Shown: positions 38,601 to 50,987 of the stretch, piece by piece
Numbering within the stretch: position 1 is the first letter of the stretch
How the letters are laid out: each line of letters opens with the position of its first letter
Assembly: GCA_016987375.1 (NCBI GenBank)
Contig: PJRA01000263.1
Coordinates: 4,672,351 to 4,736,350, forward strand
Reading direction: 5' to 3'
DNA: 64,000 bases
From: Brachionus koreanus
Taxonomy: Eukaryota > Rotifera > Eurotatoria > Ploima > Brachionidae
Notes under the pieces: generated by a model
Databases searched by the model: none
What the model was told of the DNA's origin: nothing
What the model saw: the letters and a program-made list of their open reading frames with translations, nothing else
Translations under genes and position numbers: made by a program

Positions 38601-41600
38601 AATTACATAAAAATATTAAAACTATAAATTTTTCCCAATTTATTATCAAGATATTTAAAGATCAGTAGTTAATAGTCTAGATATTAAAATAAATATGGTT
38701 TATACAGAATAAAGATACATTTTATTTCTCTTTAATTTTAAATATTTCTTTATTATTTCTCTATAATAAAATAAAACTAAAAATCAAAGAGATTTTTAAG
38801 TTCTTAAACTATAATTAATTTAAATTTCAGATAAAATTTGAGCAAACAATCACACTAGATTAGGCCATAATTATATATTGAATATTATAGACACCCTATT
38901 CTAATAACTGAGCATATTTTTAATAACTGTTATTTAAATTTTTCAAAGAATTATTTTATTATTTTTTTTGTAAATAAACTAAGTTTTAAGCAAACTAATT
39001 TGTCTTTTTTATTTATATAATTTACTTTATTTCTAAAAAAAAAGTAGATTTAATTTAAAAGTAGAAAAGGTCAAAGATCGAAGCATGGATCATTCTTGTT
39101 ATTTAGTTTTAAAAAATGATGATGATGATAGATTTGCTTGCTAATGCATGGATTGAGTTAGACATGAACAATGAAAAAAAAACATGAACATCTTATGTTC
39201 TTTTGTTACTATTATAAAAAGTGTCATTTTGTGTACTTTAGTTATGAATTCTTTCTTTCTAAACATTAAAAGTGTTTTTGTGCCTTTTGTGGATAAGGTT
39301 AGGGTTATTTAAGAAAACCAAGATGTTCGTGATTCTTTTTTCATTGTCAATCCATGAATTAGCAAGGCAAATTACCACTTTTTAAAGCTAAAAAATAACA
39401 AGAATTATCACCAAAATTCACAAAAGAACACAAAATAACACTCTTAGTGAGAAAAACAGGCTCATTGTCATTCATAGCTCTGCAAATGCTTTTTTTTCTC
39501 TAGTTTAAGCAAATAGGTTATTTAAAAATTTAACAAATTTTGATCAAACTAAATTCTAAAAACACTTAAATTAAGGACCATTTAAGAATATTCGTTCCTT
39601 TTTTAAAATTAAAGAACAATTAACTTAAGTTTATTTATACTAGATATTTGATATATAATTTGACTTAAATGAAAACTTGCACATTGTATAATTAAATGTT
39701 GATCAAAAAGATAAGATATTAGAGTCAAAAAAAATAAAATCTATCCATGACTTTTTCGATAATTTTTATAATTGGATATAAATAGAAATTATTCTTATTT
39801 CAGAAAATTTTATGTATCATCTTTGTAACGCAATAATTTTGGAGATTTTTTTTTAATATTTCTGAAATATTGCTTAAAAAAAAAGAAATCTTTAATAATA
39901 ATTTTAATTAATAAGAATTTCTCTATAAATACTTACATTTAACTGAAACAAATAGTCGCTGAAGATTTAAATATTTTTATAAATAAAATTAAAAATTAAT
40001 AATTAAAATAAATATTTTAAAGAAATATTTTCTACATTTCAAAATTAAAATTAATTTATTTAAATTTTTTAATATCAAACAAAATTGTTCTAAATATCAT
40101 AAAATCTTAAGATTCATTTAAATTCAATAACTTAAATTTAATTTTTTTCGATATTTTTCTAAATTTTTTCAAATTTTTTAAAGAAAAATGAGAACAATGA
40201 ATGCAAAATTGACGTCAATGATTCTTCAAAATTAATTTCAGTGTTGATTAAAAATTTTTATTATATCAATTCTTTTTATTCTGATCAAAATAATTGTGTC
40301 GATTCGGTCACTGAGACCAATATGAACAAGATATCATTTTTTAATATGGGTCTTATCGATTCGGCCCTACGATCAATTGAAAATTCTGAATCCAACTTTG
40401 AAAAATTCTCAAATTTTTTAGTCGATTCAATTGAGCAAAATATTTGGCAAAAAGAAAATAATCCTATGGAAAGTGAACCGAGTTTTGCTAATTTTATGTT
40501 GGCGTGTAAAATTTTGACAAGGCTTTTTCTTAGCAAAAAACTTAGCTTAGACACTGAACTTCAAAAAGAAAAAGCAGCCAATTTGATAAAGGTATATTTT
40601 CCTAAAATTTTCTAATTGATTTTAAAGAAATTTTAGGATAACCGGCTTACAAAAGCAGTGTCTTATGTTACTTCCAAATCAACAGACTATATACATCGTC
40701 TGATAGCTTATGAGTTATTATTCGATTGTGAATTGCTGTGTAAAGAAATCAATCAGTCTTTCACAATTTTCTTAAATTCGTGAGTCAAATTTAGCTTAAA
40801 TAAAAAACTTGAATTTTTTTTTTATAGAATCATTCATTCTAGTCTAAAAATCAAAGATGATCCATTTTCAAACACTCAAGTGCTTAACGAAATAAAATAC
40901 TCAACGTCATGTGCAGATAAAAAAGCCGAAATTTCTTGCATTAAATCTGATTTAGACAAAGGCGATCTGGAAAATCTGTTTGATTTTTATGATTTTAAAT
41001 TAAATGAAAAAATTCGCCAAGAGACACATTTGATAAGCACATTAAATCAATATGTATATAATAGCTTACTTAAAGAAGCAGAATTTAAGGCGTTACGTGA
41101 TCAAATAAGGATTTATGCTCATAAGGAAGCTCGATTTAGAAAAGATTTGGAAGCTGTACAGAGTAAAAGCTCTGAATATGAACTAAAATACAAAGATATG
41201 ATAAAATTGAAAAATAATCTGGAGAAAGAGAATGAAACTTTGAAAGACATGTGCTCAAAATTGACAAGTGAGAATCAAGTTTTCAAAGAAAAATGCCTAA
41301 ATTTGGAAAAACAAATTGAACAAGTCGAAAAAGACAATGAGGAAACTGTGGTATCGCTGCAGCAATTAATCGAAAAAGAAGCAAATGTAAAAAAAGAGCT
41401 TCATTCGAAGTTAAAAGACAGCCTTCAGAAAATTTCAGATCTTGAGCAGAGCAAAAGTACGATTGAAACTAAGAAAAAAGATCTTGAGGCTAAATTGGAA
41501 CAGATTGAAAGTGATTTCGGCGAGAAAAACTCTCAATTTGATGCAATGAAGAAAGAATTCGATTTGTTGAAAAGCGATCATGATAAACTGAAAGCAATTT

Positions 41601-41629
41601 TATCCTATGTTAAAGAAAATTATAAATAA
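35694..41629 (+). CDS. CIP2A: CIP2A homolog (inhibitor of PP2A), structure incomplete
   Basis: Exons placed are 35694-36224, 36288-36535, 36589-36682, 36737-37038, 37088-37478, then after a 2.8-kb gap 40242-40591, 40637-40779 and 40828-41629. The N-terminal part is helical armadillo-like (DLMNNLTFNNRLFAVDTYI, then FLSNILRNEE, then QLISIIKENTNGLVLLSLII), as in CIP2A. The last exon has LENLFDFYDFKLNEKIRQE followed by a long coiled coil with VVSLQQLIEKEANVKKELHS, closely following the CIP2A C-terminus. CIP2A binds PP2A B56 subunits and TopBP1. Exon 37088-37478 ends phase 0 but the exon at 40242 needs phase 1, so at least one exon in the gap is missing from this model. Confidence 0.8.
38074..38174. 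mobile_element. 101-bp Tc1/mariner-type MITE
   Basis: The left end CAGTACGTTTCTAAACAAAG and right end (reverse complement) CAGTAGGTTTCTAAACAAAG match with one mismatch. The match continues through GTAGACAG/GCAGACAG and CTTAAG. TA flanks both sides (38072-38073 and 38175-38176). It has no coding capacity. Confidence 0.9.
39089..39413. mobile_element. Foldback element with long inverted arms
   Basis: The left arm (about 39089-39194) and right arm (about 39317-39413) are imperfect inverted copies. They share ATTCTTGTTATTT, TTTGCTTGCTAATGCATGG against TTTGCCTTGCTAATTCATGG, ATTGA, ACAATGAAAAAA and GAACATCTT. About 120 bp separate them. No ORF. It is a non-autonomous foldback or MITE-like element. 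Confidence 0.75.
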
Positions 41630-41875
41630 GTTTTAGAATTGATTTTATAAAATGTAAATAACCTAATTGAAAATAACATTGACAAAAAATTAAATGATTT
41701 ATAAATAAATTTGTATAAAATCGAGTTTTAGACTTAAATTTTTTGCTTAGATTTAAAGCGTATAGCAATGCTTTTAATTTGAAAATAATAGAAAAAAAAT
41801 ATTGAGTATTTTTAGGTGACAATTTTGTTATAAACATTTTTTTAAATATTGCTAATTTAAATAATATAAATAGGA

Positions 41876-41958
41876 GCCCGGGTGGCCGAGTGGTTAAGGC
41901 GTTGGACTTAAGATCCAATTCACGAATGTGAGCATGGGTTCGATCCCCATCCCTGGCA
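41876..41958 (+). tRNA. tRNA-Leu (anticodon UAA)
   Basis: The 83-nt cloverleaf has D-arm TGGCCGAGTGGTTAAGGC and anticodon stem TTGGA/TCCAA around loop CTTAAGA, giving anticodon TAA. It has a long class-II variable arm (TCAC gaat GTGA), T-arm ATGGG/TTCGATC/CCCAT and discriminator A. A and B boxes are intact and T runs follow (from about 41960), as for Pol III termination. The acceptor stem GCCCGGG/CCCTGGC has one C-U mismatch at pair 4-69. There is no intron and no encoded CCA. Confidence 0.96.
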
Positions 41959-43429
41959 GTATTTTTTATTTTTTTGTCAAAAATTTATTACATAAAGCAT
42001 GATAAAAATAAAATCTATTTAAATTATTTGTAAAATTTTATTCAAATAAAATTAAATTTACTAGCTGTCGAGAATTCTTAATTAAATAAAATTTTCTCCT
42101 TGGCAAAAAAAAGGATTCCTTATTCTTGATTAGCTTGAATCAAAATAAAGCCAATCATTATTTTAATTTATTTTTATTAAGTCTAATTTCTAGCAATTTT
42201 AACTTTATTTATTCAGTATAATTTATTTTTCTTCAAATGATTTAAAATTATTAGAAAAATTTTATCTTTTTTTTTTTATTTTTTTTTAAATAAAATTATT
42301 TATTGATCTGGTGTCAAATTTTTTCATTACTTTTAAAACAGTAATTCAATTTTTTTTTTCGCATGAAATAACCCTAATTAATTTTCATGCTGATTTTCTG
42401 ATAAATAATTTCGTGATTTAGATTTTGAATGAATTTCTATATTAAATTTGTGAGGTAATTGTTTTTACAAGACGTAGCACACATGTAATGCCAGAATTTC
42501 GTTCTTTTAGATGCATTTTGTTTAAAGCGATAAGTGAAATTTGACATATTAGCCTTAAGTCTTTTAAATTAGTTTGATTTAACTTATCTTTGTAATGGAA
42601 ATATAATGGAAAGGCATTTTATTTAGGATTCAAGTAAGATATTACTAAAAGCACAGGCATTTTTTACGTCAAGTTTTAGTCGGTTGAACTAAGTATTAGT
42701 AAATGACACAAAAACATGTGCATTTGTTTGCATCGAAATGATGTGTGTGTGATTCAAATAATTTTAACTTTGGATTAATTTAGGCCAAATTTGAAAAAAA
42801 ATATTCATATGTCTGCGTATAAATTAATAATTTATAGTATTTAAACATTTATTATAAAAGATTATTTATTTCGTAATGGATTTTCTAATGTTGTATTAAA
42901 ATTAAAGAGTAAAACAATCAGAATGAGTAAGTTTGAGTTAGTCGGCTTTTTGAATTTTTTTAAGAGCTTATGGGCTAAAATCATCAAAATTTGTCATGAA
43001 ATTATTTTCTTTATCTTTCTTTTTTTTCTAAACTTTCAATTAAAAATAAGATAATTTTTAAAATTACGTTTATTATCTAAAATTTAATCAAAAAGTCATA
43101 GTATGTTAATTTAAATTCAAAAACCTGCTGTGACAAAATACCAGGCTTCCAATATATATCAGAGTAACAATTGATTATAAGGCAAGTATAGGAATAAAAT
43201 GACAGATTTTTTCGGTTTTAATTAATCTCAATAATATTAATTTCTAGCTATTTTCGTTTTAGAGAACTAAAAAGGAAAGAATTTAATTAAAAATCGACAT
43301 AACAGTGTAGTTTTAGCAGCTAACATCAAAGAAACAAAAAGCAAAAATAAACGATTAGAAATATTCAAACTTGCTATTTATTCTAATAGAGTCTAATCTA
43401 AATATTAAAAATTCAAGCTTGTTCAAAAT
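41959..43429. other. Intergenic spacer
   Basis: The tRNA terminator T tracts come first, then A/T-rich sequence up to the calpain start. Nothing else is recognised. Confidence 0.5.
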
Positions 43430-46400
43430 ATGAATGATAAACAAGACGATAATAATTTAAAAAAAGAATTTTCACTTACGAAATTAATATATAAATTTGA
43501 CTCAGCAACATTAAATAAAAATCAACCTGATTGCAGCAATAATAATGAAAAAATAAATTGCTATAGACAAAAAACAAAGTCAAGTTTTAAAAAAACATTT
43601 CGCTTTGGCTCTTACCGATCTGATTCAAACAAAAGCATACCAAACAGTCCAAAAACCATGGAGTTTAGAAGAAACGCAATTGACTTCGAGCATAGTAATA
43701 ATTTGGATGATGACCAAAATTCGGCAATTGAGAACATTATAATTAACACTATTCAATCCAAATTAGAGTCTAATGAAAATGACATGGCGCTAATAAAAAC
43801 ATTAAGCGCAATGCCGACTCGATTTAAAGAGGCTTTTGAGGGTATACTTAAGGTAAATTCAAATTTGAAAAAAAAAATATATTTTTTTAATTTTTCTTCT
43901 CTTAATAGTCAAATAGAGTTGAAGATTTTGATGAAACACAAAATTTTCGTAAAATTCAGGACAATCATTCCATAACTAACCCATTTGTCGACAACACATT
44001 CAAACCATGTAATGAGTCAATATTTTACACAAAAAGCTTTAGAAATTGGCTAATATCGCTAGGCAAAGTTGACTATAGAGGCAATTTTATTTGGAAAAGA
44101 GCAAAAGATCTTTATCCGAATCCACAATTTGCTGTTGATGATTCAGATGAAAATTATTTGTCTGTATACAACAAAATAAATGAAAAAAATTATAAAACTC
44201 TTTTTCGAACAACTGACCTTGATCAAGGCTCTCTGGGTATGCTTTTAAAAGTATAATTTGAAAAATTGCCTAGTTTATTGCGTATTCGTCTAATTCTAAT
44301 GACTTTTACTTAGTCATTTTATCCTAAGTCTAATAATTTTAAATATATTATTTCGTAGATATTACATAAATGAAAATATAAAATTTCTAGAATATATTTT
44401 TACCTTTTTTGATGCTTAACAACATCATGATCATGTATCAAATTTAATTTATTTTTTTTTTCTAGGAAATTGCTGGTTTATAAGCGCAGCCACTGGAATA
44501 ATTCAAAATTTCAATCTTTTCAAGCGTGTTGTTCCATTTGATAATTCGTTTGATAATTCAGTTTATACAGGTAATTGGTTTAAATTTTGTTTTATTTTAT
44601 TTTTATAAGAGTTTTTTAATTTATGATTAAAAAAACAATTTGAAAATTAAAAATTAAAAATCTATTTTTTTAAAATAAATGTTAAAAATTAAAACTTACT
44701 ATGCAAACATGATTTTTGTTTTTACCATTTCCAATAACGTTGCTACGCCTTTCCATCTAATAGGAAAAATAAGGCTTGCTTTAAGTTCTTTGTAAAGAAT
44801 TGAAGTTATTTTCAATAATTCGGTTCAACGCTAATTTTTTTATTAGGAAATAAGATATAAATAAATCAGAGTTGTTCAAAAGTCATAAAGTCAAAGTCAA
44901 GTCAAGTCATTTGAACTAGAACGAAGACTTTAAAACAACTTTTTTTTGAGTTTTCTACAAGATAAAACTTTAAAAAAAAAGAAAAAAAAATTTTTAATTT
45001 TATCGAATAATTTAATCTTATTAATTTTGACATAAAATTTTTAAATCAAAATTTCAACTTAAATAAAAATGTAATTTGAAAAAACGTTTTGACAAAATAA
45101 ACGTTTTGAAAAAAAAATTTAAAGTCAAGTCAAAAGACTTTTTTTTGAAAAAAAAAATTTAAAGTCAAGTCTTTTGACTTGACTTCCCATAATTTTCAAG
45201 TCAAGTCACTGACTTGAAAATGATATGGTTCAAAAAATGTCAGATGACAAAATGATGTGTAATTTTAGTGCTCAATTAATCTTGGTTAAAAACAGGAAAA
45301 AAATTAATTATAAATTTAAGAGGAGTTGTTGTAAAATTTTATGGATATTAGTTAAAACAAACATATTTGGTTAAAACAATAATTTGCAATTGATCTTCTA
45401 CCTATTGATCTTGTTATGAGCTCTAGCGTTATCTTTCGGTTGATAAAAGAAGTATATTTATCTTGAAGCGAATCATTCATTTTTTCTAATTGTTCAGAAT
45501 AAAGTTCTTCATTTATAACATGATTGTTTGTTACTAGCTCAAAGTGTTTTACTCCTTGGGAATTCCACCAAACAGAAAACATCACTTTTTATTAGAAAGC
45601 TTCTTTTCATGGCTGGCTGAACTGGTTGAAATGGTCAAACCATTGATTTCTGTTATCATAATTTCGAAAATAGATCTACTTCTTCTTAACAATTAATATA
45701 TGAAAAACCATTTATCTAGAGGATTTTTTTAAGTAGTTTCTAGTGATGGGTACTGTCAGTGAGAACCATAGGACTGTCAAAAATTGCGTTGGCCGTTTTG
45801 ATGGCCGTGTACATAAATATTGTTATTAAAAAAAATTTCAAATATGAAAATTTGATAGATAAAAGAATTGAGTATAAGAAAAGAGTTAAATTTGGAATAA
45901 AAAATTTTAACCTCTTCGGCCATCAAGATTGCCAACACCAAGTCTTGGCGGTTTAGTTGCCGCCACTGACGGTACCCAACACTAGTGTAAGTTTCAATGC
46001 GTCGCCGAATATCTAAATCTGTGAAATCATGAGGAACAACTCGTCAACATCTTTTAGCTTTTTTTAATAATTTTGTAAAAAACTTCTTAACATCAAATTT
46101 TTATATATTTTAGGTAATCATTTAATAGCATTATTTTAAAATTATAAGTTTATAAAATTTAAAGTTAATATCTAATTTTGATTAGAATATATTTAAAAAA
46201 AAACATAAATTTTTTGAAAATAGACTTTTTTTATAAAAACTTAAAATTTTGACGTTTTTTAATCATAACTTCTGAAAAAATTATCCGATTAAAATAAATT
46301 GTAGCTCATTTTAATCAGGATAAAATTCTGTACAACATGATATATCATACTAGTATTCCAATTTACTTAATCTTCGAGGACAACTTAGCGTCAGGATATG

Positions 46401-49400
46401 CGTCCCAAATAGGCGTATGACATGGAAAAAAATGAAAAACTAAAAAAACTATTGTTATTTTCGAAAAAAAGACAAAATTCTGTATCAGATTACAAATTTT
46501 CATGATTTTATTATAATCGGATCATGGTTTTTTTTCAATTTAAAGTTTCGGACAAGCATTTTTGGGCACCCGTTAATTGGAAAAGACTAAACTTGGGTTT
46601 GCTTTCAACAGCCATGTGCACAGCATTCTGATCTAGAATGGTTGATCTACCTGATCCTTTCTTTCTCTGAAATCTCTTATAACCACTTTTAATTTTTTTA
46701 AAACAATTATTTATTTTTAGCAATTTATCTGATAATTTATAAAACAACTTTTTTTTTTTTAAAAAATACTCCAAGTAAATTACATTTTAATAAAAAAATA
46801 GTTTTTTTAGATCTGTTTAAAATATATTTTCTGAATTAATTAGAGTCAAAAAAAATTAGTCTTTGAAATGTACGAAACATATCAATTAAATAAGAAAATA
46901 TTGAGAGCGAATAATTATTATTCAAAATAAATCATCAATTGATAATTCTTTTTTATTGAGAGAATTTTGTTCTTTTTTCCAGCAGAAAAATCAGTCAGAA
47001 ATCTCTATGACTCATTAATGAGATATCTAATTTTTTAATTTAATTTTATAATTATGGTACAAAAATGATTTAAATTTTAATTTAGAAAAAAGCTATAACT
47101 TATATTTTTTTTCAGGAGCATTTCATTTTCGATTTTGGATATATGGCACATGGAAAGATGTAGTTATAGACGATTATCTTCCAGTTGGACCCGATAACAA
47201 ACTGATATTTTGTAAAAATCGTGACATTAAAAATGAATTTTGGTGTGCATTACTCGAGAAAGCATACGCAAAAGTTTGCGGATGCTATGAGGCTCTTGAA
47301 GGTGGTTTTACAACAGATGCGTAATTAAATTTGAAAAAATATTGTAAAATTATTTTCTTAAATAAATATTAGGTTAATTGACATGTCTGGTGGTATAGAA
47401 GAGATCTATAATCTGATTAATATTAGAAAATCTCTTTATTCAAATAGATTCATATCTTCTCATGATACACAATCTTTAGATCACAAAACATTTTGGAACA
47501 TACTGATAGAAGCTCGAAAAAAATTTTCTGTAATTGGTTGTAATATAGAGGTTTGATATTGACCATTTTATCAAGGCATTTATTTGAATTTTTTAAATTC
47601 TTTTAGCTTGATGATCCAAATCAGAAAGAAGTTCGTCTTTCGAATGGCTTGGTTCAAGGTCATGCTTACATAATTACAAAAGTAGCCGAGCTAGAAAAGC
47701 GTGACGATACCTTTCGTCTTGTTCGACTTTATAATCCTTGGGGAAATGATGTCGAATGGAATGGTGATTGGTCAGACAGGTAATCTTTTCAGAAACAGAT
47801 TAGCTAAATGTGATTAAATTTTAAAAAAACACTCAAGGTCACAATTCTGGAATATGGTAGATAAAAATACAAAAGAAAAACTTGAGCTTAAGATTGAAAA
47901 TGATGGCGAGTTTTGGATGAGTTTTGAAGATTGGCTCAGAAATTTTGATAATTGTCAAATATGCAACTTAACACCAGACACAATAAATGATATTTCGGAA
48001 AAAGATTGGGAAAATTCTCGTCTATTAAGTGTAATTTTATTTTTTTTAGCCTTAGATTATTTAGGAAAAAAAAAATTTTACTAGTTTTAAGCAAAAAACA
48101 ATAAGTTGATTTTACAATTTTGAACTTATGAAAATTTTTTTTAATTAGGATTATTTTAGGTGATAATATTCTCAAAAAATTATTTCAAATATAAAGCTTA
48201 AATACTGAAAATTTTGACATTTATCTTTTGATCAGAGGCTAGCTAGCTTGGAATGGCTAAAAAATTTGAATCAAGTCATCGCTGATCTTTTAATATTTCA
48301 AATTTCTTAAGTAATTTTTCATAAATTTAGGGGTGAGTTGCTATAAAAAAGACCAGACTTGTACAAAAGTCAGTGAAAAAGTCTCAAAAAGTCATTAAAA
48401 AGTTAAAGTCAAGACTTTGAGTTTAAAATATTTAGTTTTTCAAATCTTAACTTTGACTTATTGGATACAATGATTGATCTCTAAAGAATATTCATAATCT
48501 ATAAGAAATATTTTCTTGAATCATTGAGTAAGTTCAGTTCTGGCCACCATGGACTATTCACTTATTACATAAGTTAAATAAATTGAATCAAAGTTAAAAT
48601 TAATTATTTTTGGTAACTTAGTAAATTTGTTTAAAGTTACAAAGTAAAAAATTTGACTTGTTTTATGACGTCACTTTTAAGCAACTCTGAAAAAGACATT
48701 CAAAAGAGAAATGGTTGCTTGATTTTCAACTTTAATTCTTTTTAGTTTTTTTTGCATTCAAACTTTCCAGGTATTTATTTTAGTTCATTACAGTTTTCAT
48801 AAAAAATGAACCAAAATAAGATTATTAAATCCAAATTTTTTTATGGCAATTATATTAACTAGAGACTAATAAATCATTTTTTATCAGTAAATTAAAATTT
48901 AATTTATTTTTTCATAGCATTTTGGTTAGCTAAAGACAACTTAAATAGCTAATCAAAGAATTTTTCAAGTTCTGATTTTTAAAAATTTAAATTTAGAATA
49001 TTTTTTCAATGTGGCAATGTCAGGTGTTTCATGGAAAATGGAGTGCAGGAATTTCAGCTGGAGGTCGTGGACAATTTAATCCTTGTAGGTGTTTAAATAT
49101 CAAAAAATAAAAAATTTTTTAATTATCTTATAAGCTAAATATTGGACTAATCCTCAGTATACATTTATCATAACCGAAAACGATTATATTAATAGTGATG
49201 GCTGCTGGGTAATAATTAGTCTAATGCAAAAATATACCAGACAAAAACGCATTCAGCTAAAAAGCGAGTCAACAGAAGAATATATACAATTTCGAATTTA
49301 TAAAGTAAAAAATTCAGAAGTTTAAAATTTTATTATATTGTTTTTTTTTATTAGATTAAAGATCTGGATATTTACTACAATTCTCTGAAGACAGGTGAAC

Positions 49401-50742
49401 CCGTACTTCCTTCTGATTTGATTCGAGTGAGTTCCAGTGGGTCATATACTAATAAACGAGAAGTAACCGGAAGGTTCCATCTCCACAGTGGTGCATTTGT
49501 TATTGTACCTTCAATTTATGAAGAAGATGTCGAGGGAGAATTTTTGATTCGAATTTTTACTGAAAAACCTTTGAGCAAAAAGTACCTGATGTTTGAGTAT
49601 AAATTTAATTTCTAAATTTTTATAATTTTATTTAGATCCTTAGATACATCTAATAGAAGAGCTACGGTGGTAATTTTTTTTTAATAAAATCTAATCTCAA
49701 AAGATTTTTTAAGAATAAATCAATTTAAAACTTAATTTTTATTGAAAAAAAATATAAAATTAGCTTGATTTTACAATTGAGAGTTGCATTCTACTTCTTT
49801 TATGCAGAATTTGCAAATTATTCTTTTATTTTTTCCAAGTTTTTTTCTATTTGGTTACAACATCTGATTCAGTTGTCTAAAGATTTGAATTTTTTTATCA
49901 CTTTTAAGACTAATACACCGATTTACAAGTTAAATTAATTTTAAATTGAAAAATATAGTAAAAAATTACATATTCAATTGAAAATTCAAAACCAGTCATT
50001 TTGGTTCAAAAGAATACAACAAAAAATTAAAAACTCTTATATCAGTTTATTAAGAGGTTTAAAATTTTTTGTTCTGTTCTTTGGTACCAAATTTCAATAT
50101 CAAATCAAAAAGAAAATTTAAAAAACAAAATACTCGATAAATTTTTGATTTTCAGGATTGGATAGTAATTTTAAGAGTAAATAAAGACTGAAAATAGTTT
50201 TGCCAAAAGTTAAGTAGTATTAGCTTTTATCTTTTAAAAGAAACTAAATTTTTTCTGATCCTAAATTAATTAGTTTTTTAGATTTTAGTTATTTTGGATT
50301 TTTACTTGAAAATTTAGTCATTGAAATCGATAATTTTCGTTTAAGATTAAAAAAATAGATAAAAATATATTTTTTAACTTTATTTTTTAAAACTAAAATG
50401 ACTTAAAAAATCTTTTTTAACATAAAATTAATTGTTTGGAAATTAATATTTTTTTTTATCTTAAAGCAATATAAGTGCAATTCAGTAGAAACTGATGATG
50501 ATGATATAATGCGAGATATCCAAGAGCTTTCAGGTGGTGCATCCAAAGTTTTTAACAAATTTGTTCACATTGCAAGCGATTTTAACAAAATAGCAAGCAA
50601 AAAACGCAATGAAAAAAATTCACGTTTTTCATTTGAAACATATGCATCTGAATCTAGGAGTAATTTTTTCAATTCAACTACCAGTAATGAAAATAAGCTT
50701 GGATTTTCAATTAGCCCAAACATTAGTTGCAATCCAAGCTAA
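43430..50742 (+). CDS. Atypical calpain (CysPc plus domain III, no EF-hands)
   Basis: Twelve exons, 43430-43852, 43909-44236, 44466-44570, 47116-47320, 47373-47550, 47607-47779, 47838-48030, 49024-49084, 49135-49304, 49355-49581, 49636-49669 and 50467-50742, all in phase, give 790 aa. A polar N-terminal extension of about 160 residues precedes the cysteine protease core. The triad is intact: Cys253 in [14 protein letters not shown], His432 in GLVQGHAY and Asn456 in LYNPWG. Domain III (calpain C2-like) follows: [11 protein letters not shown], then [20 protein letters not shown] then IRIFTEKP. The C-terminus is an Asp/Ser-rich tail rather than a penta-EF-hand domain. It is a cytosolic Ca2+-dependent modulator protease by family. 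Two large introns hold transposon relics. Confidence 0.93.
44880..45225. repeat. AAGTC/GACTT-rich inverted and tandem motif cluster
   Basis: Repeated units such as AAAGTCAAGTCAAGTCA on one side and GTCTTTTGACTTGACTT on the other are arranged partly in tandem and partly inverted, with CAAGTCAAGTCACTGACTTG at the right end. Shorter related stretches occur at about 48360-48420 and 52425-52465. Confidence 0.7.
45352..46774 (-). pseudogene. Mariner transposase relic, interrupted
   Basis: Read on the minus strand from high to low coordinates, the order is transposase order. First [20 protein letters not shown] (HTH region, near 46650). Then [20 protein letters not shown] (near 46049-45990). Then the MITE. 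Then NPLDKWFF. Then [20 protein letters not shown] (near 45585). Then, in a shifted frame, DNARAH in place of DNARPH. Stops and shifts make it inactive. Confidence 0.8.
45741..45984. mobile_element. hAT-like MITE, 244 bp
   Basis: Terminal inverted repeats TAGTGATGGGTACTGTCAGT and TAGTGTTGGGTACCGTCAGT (reverse complement of the right end) extend inward to TTGATGGCCG on both sides. The TAGTG-x-TGGG end is hAT-like. Flanks GTAGTTTC and GTGTAAGTTTC could be a decayed 8-bp target duplication. It splits the mariner relic, so it is younger. A 65-codon ORF inside is an artefact of the repeats. Confidence 0.8.
48031..49023. other. Calpain intron 7
   Basis: This 1-kb intron runs from AGT|GTAATT to CAG|GTG. 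It contains an AAGTC-motif stretch at about 48360-48420 and otherwise A/T-rich DNA. Confidence 0.6.
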
Positions 50743-50987
50743 GCAGTGTAATTTAATTATATAGTTAAATATTCATATGATTTTATTCTTTATCCGATTT
50801 ATTGTTTAAATAGAATAAAATTTTTTTATATTTTTTATTTGAAATTTAAAATAATTCCTATCAAAAAGAAAAAAAATTTGCCTGTCTGTCTAATTTTATT
50901 TATAACTGATTTGTATTGAAGTTATTTATGCTCAGTGAAAATTAGGTATAAATATTTAAGAGATTTCCACTTGTTTAGATTAGGAAA

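Larger units (their letters stand above)
37479..40241. other. Long CIP2A intron or introns with MITEs
   Basis: This contains a TA-flanked palindromic MITE at 38074-38174, a foldback element at about 39089-39413, and probably one unplaced exon. One candidate is a phase-0 stretch of 17 codons after an acceptor near 37983 (KQPIYRYKMFKLFFRER). Confidence 0.5.
44571..47115. other. Large calpain intron full of transposon relics
   Basis: From left to right it holds an AAGTC-rich repeat cluster (about 44880-45225), a mariner relic on the minus strand (45352-46774) and a hAT-like MITE inside that relic (45741-45984). An unrelated insertion of about 450 bp appears to lie between the mariner pieces at about 46060-46530. 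Confidence 0.65.

Noticed and set aside
45759..45956. 65-codon plus-strand ORF
   Set aside because: It lies wholly inside the hAT-like MITE and is formed by its inverted repeats.
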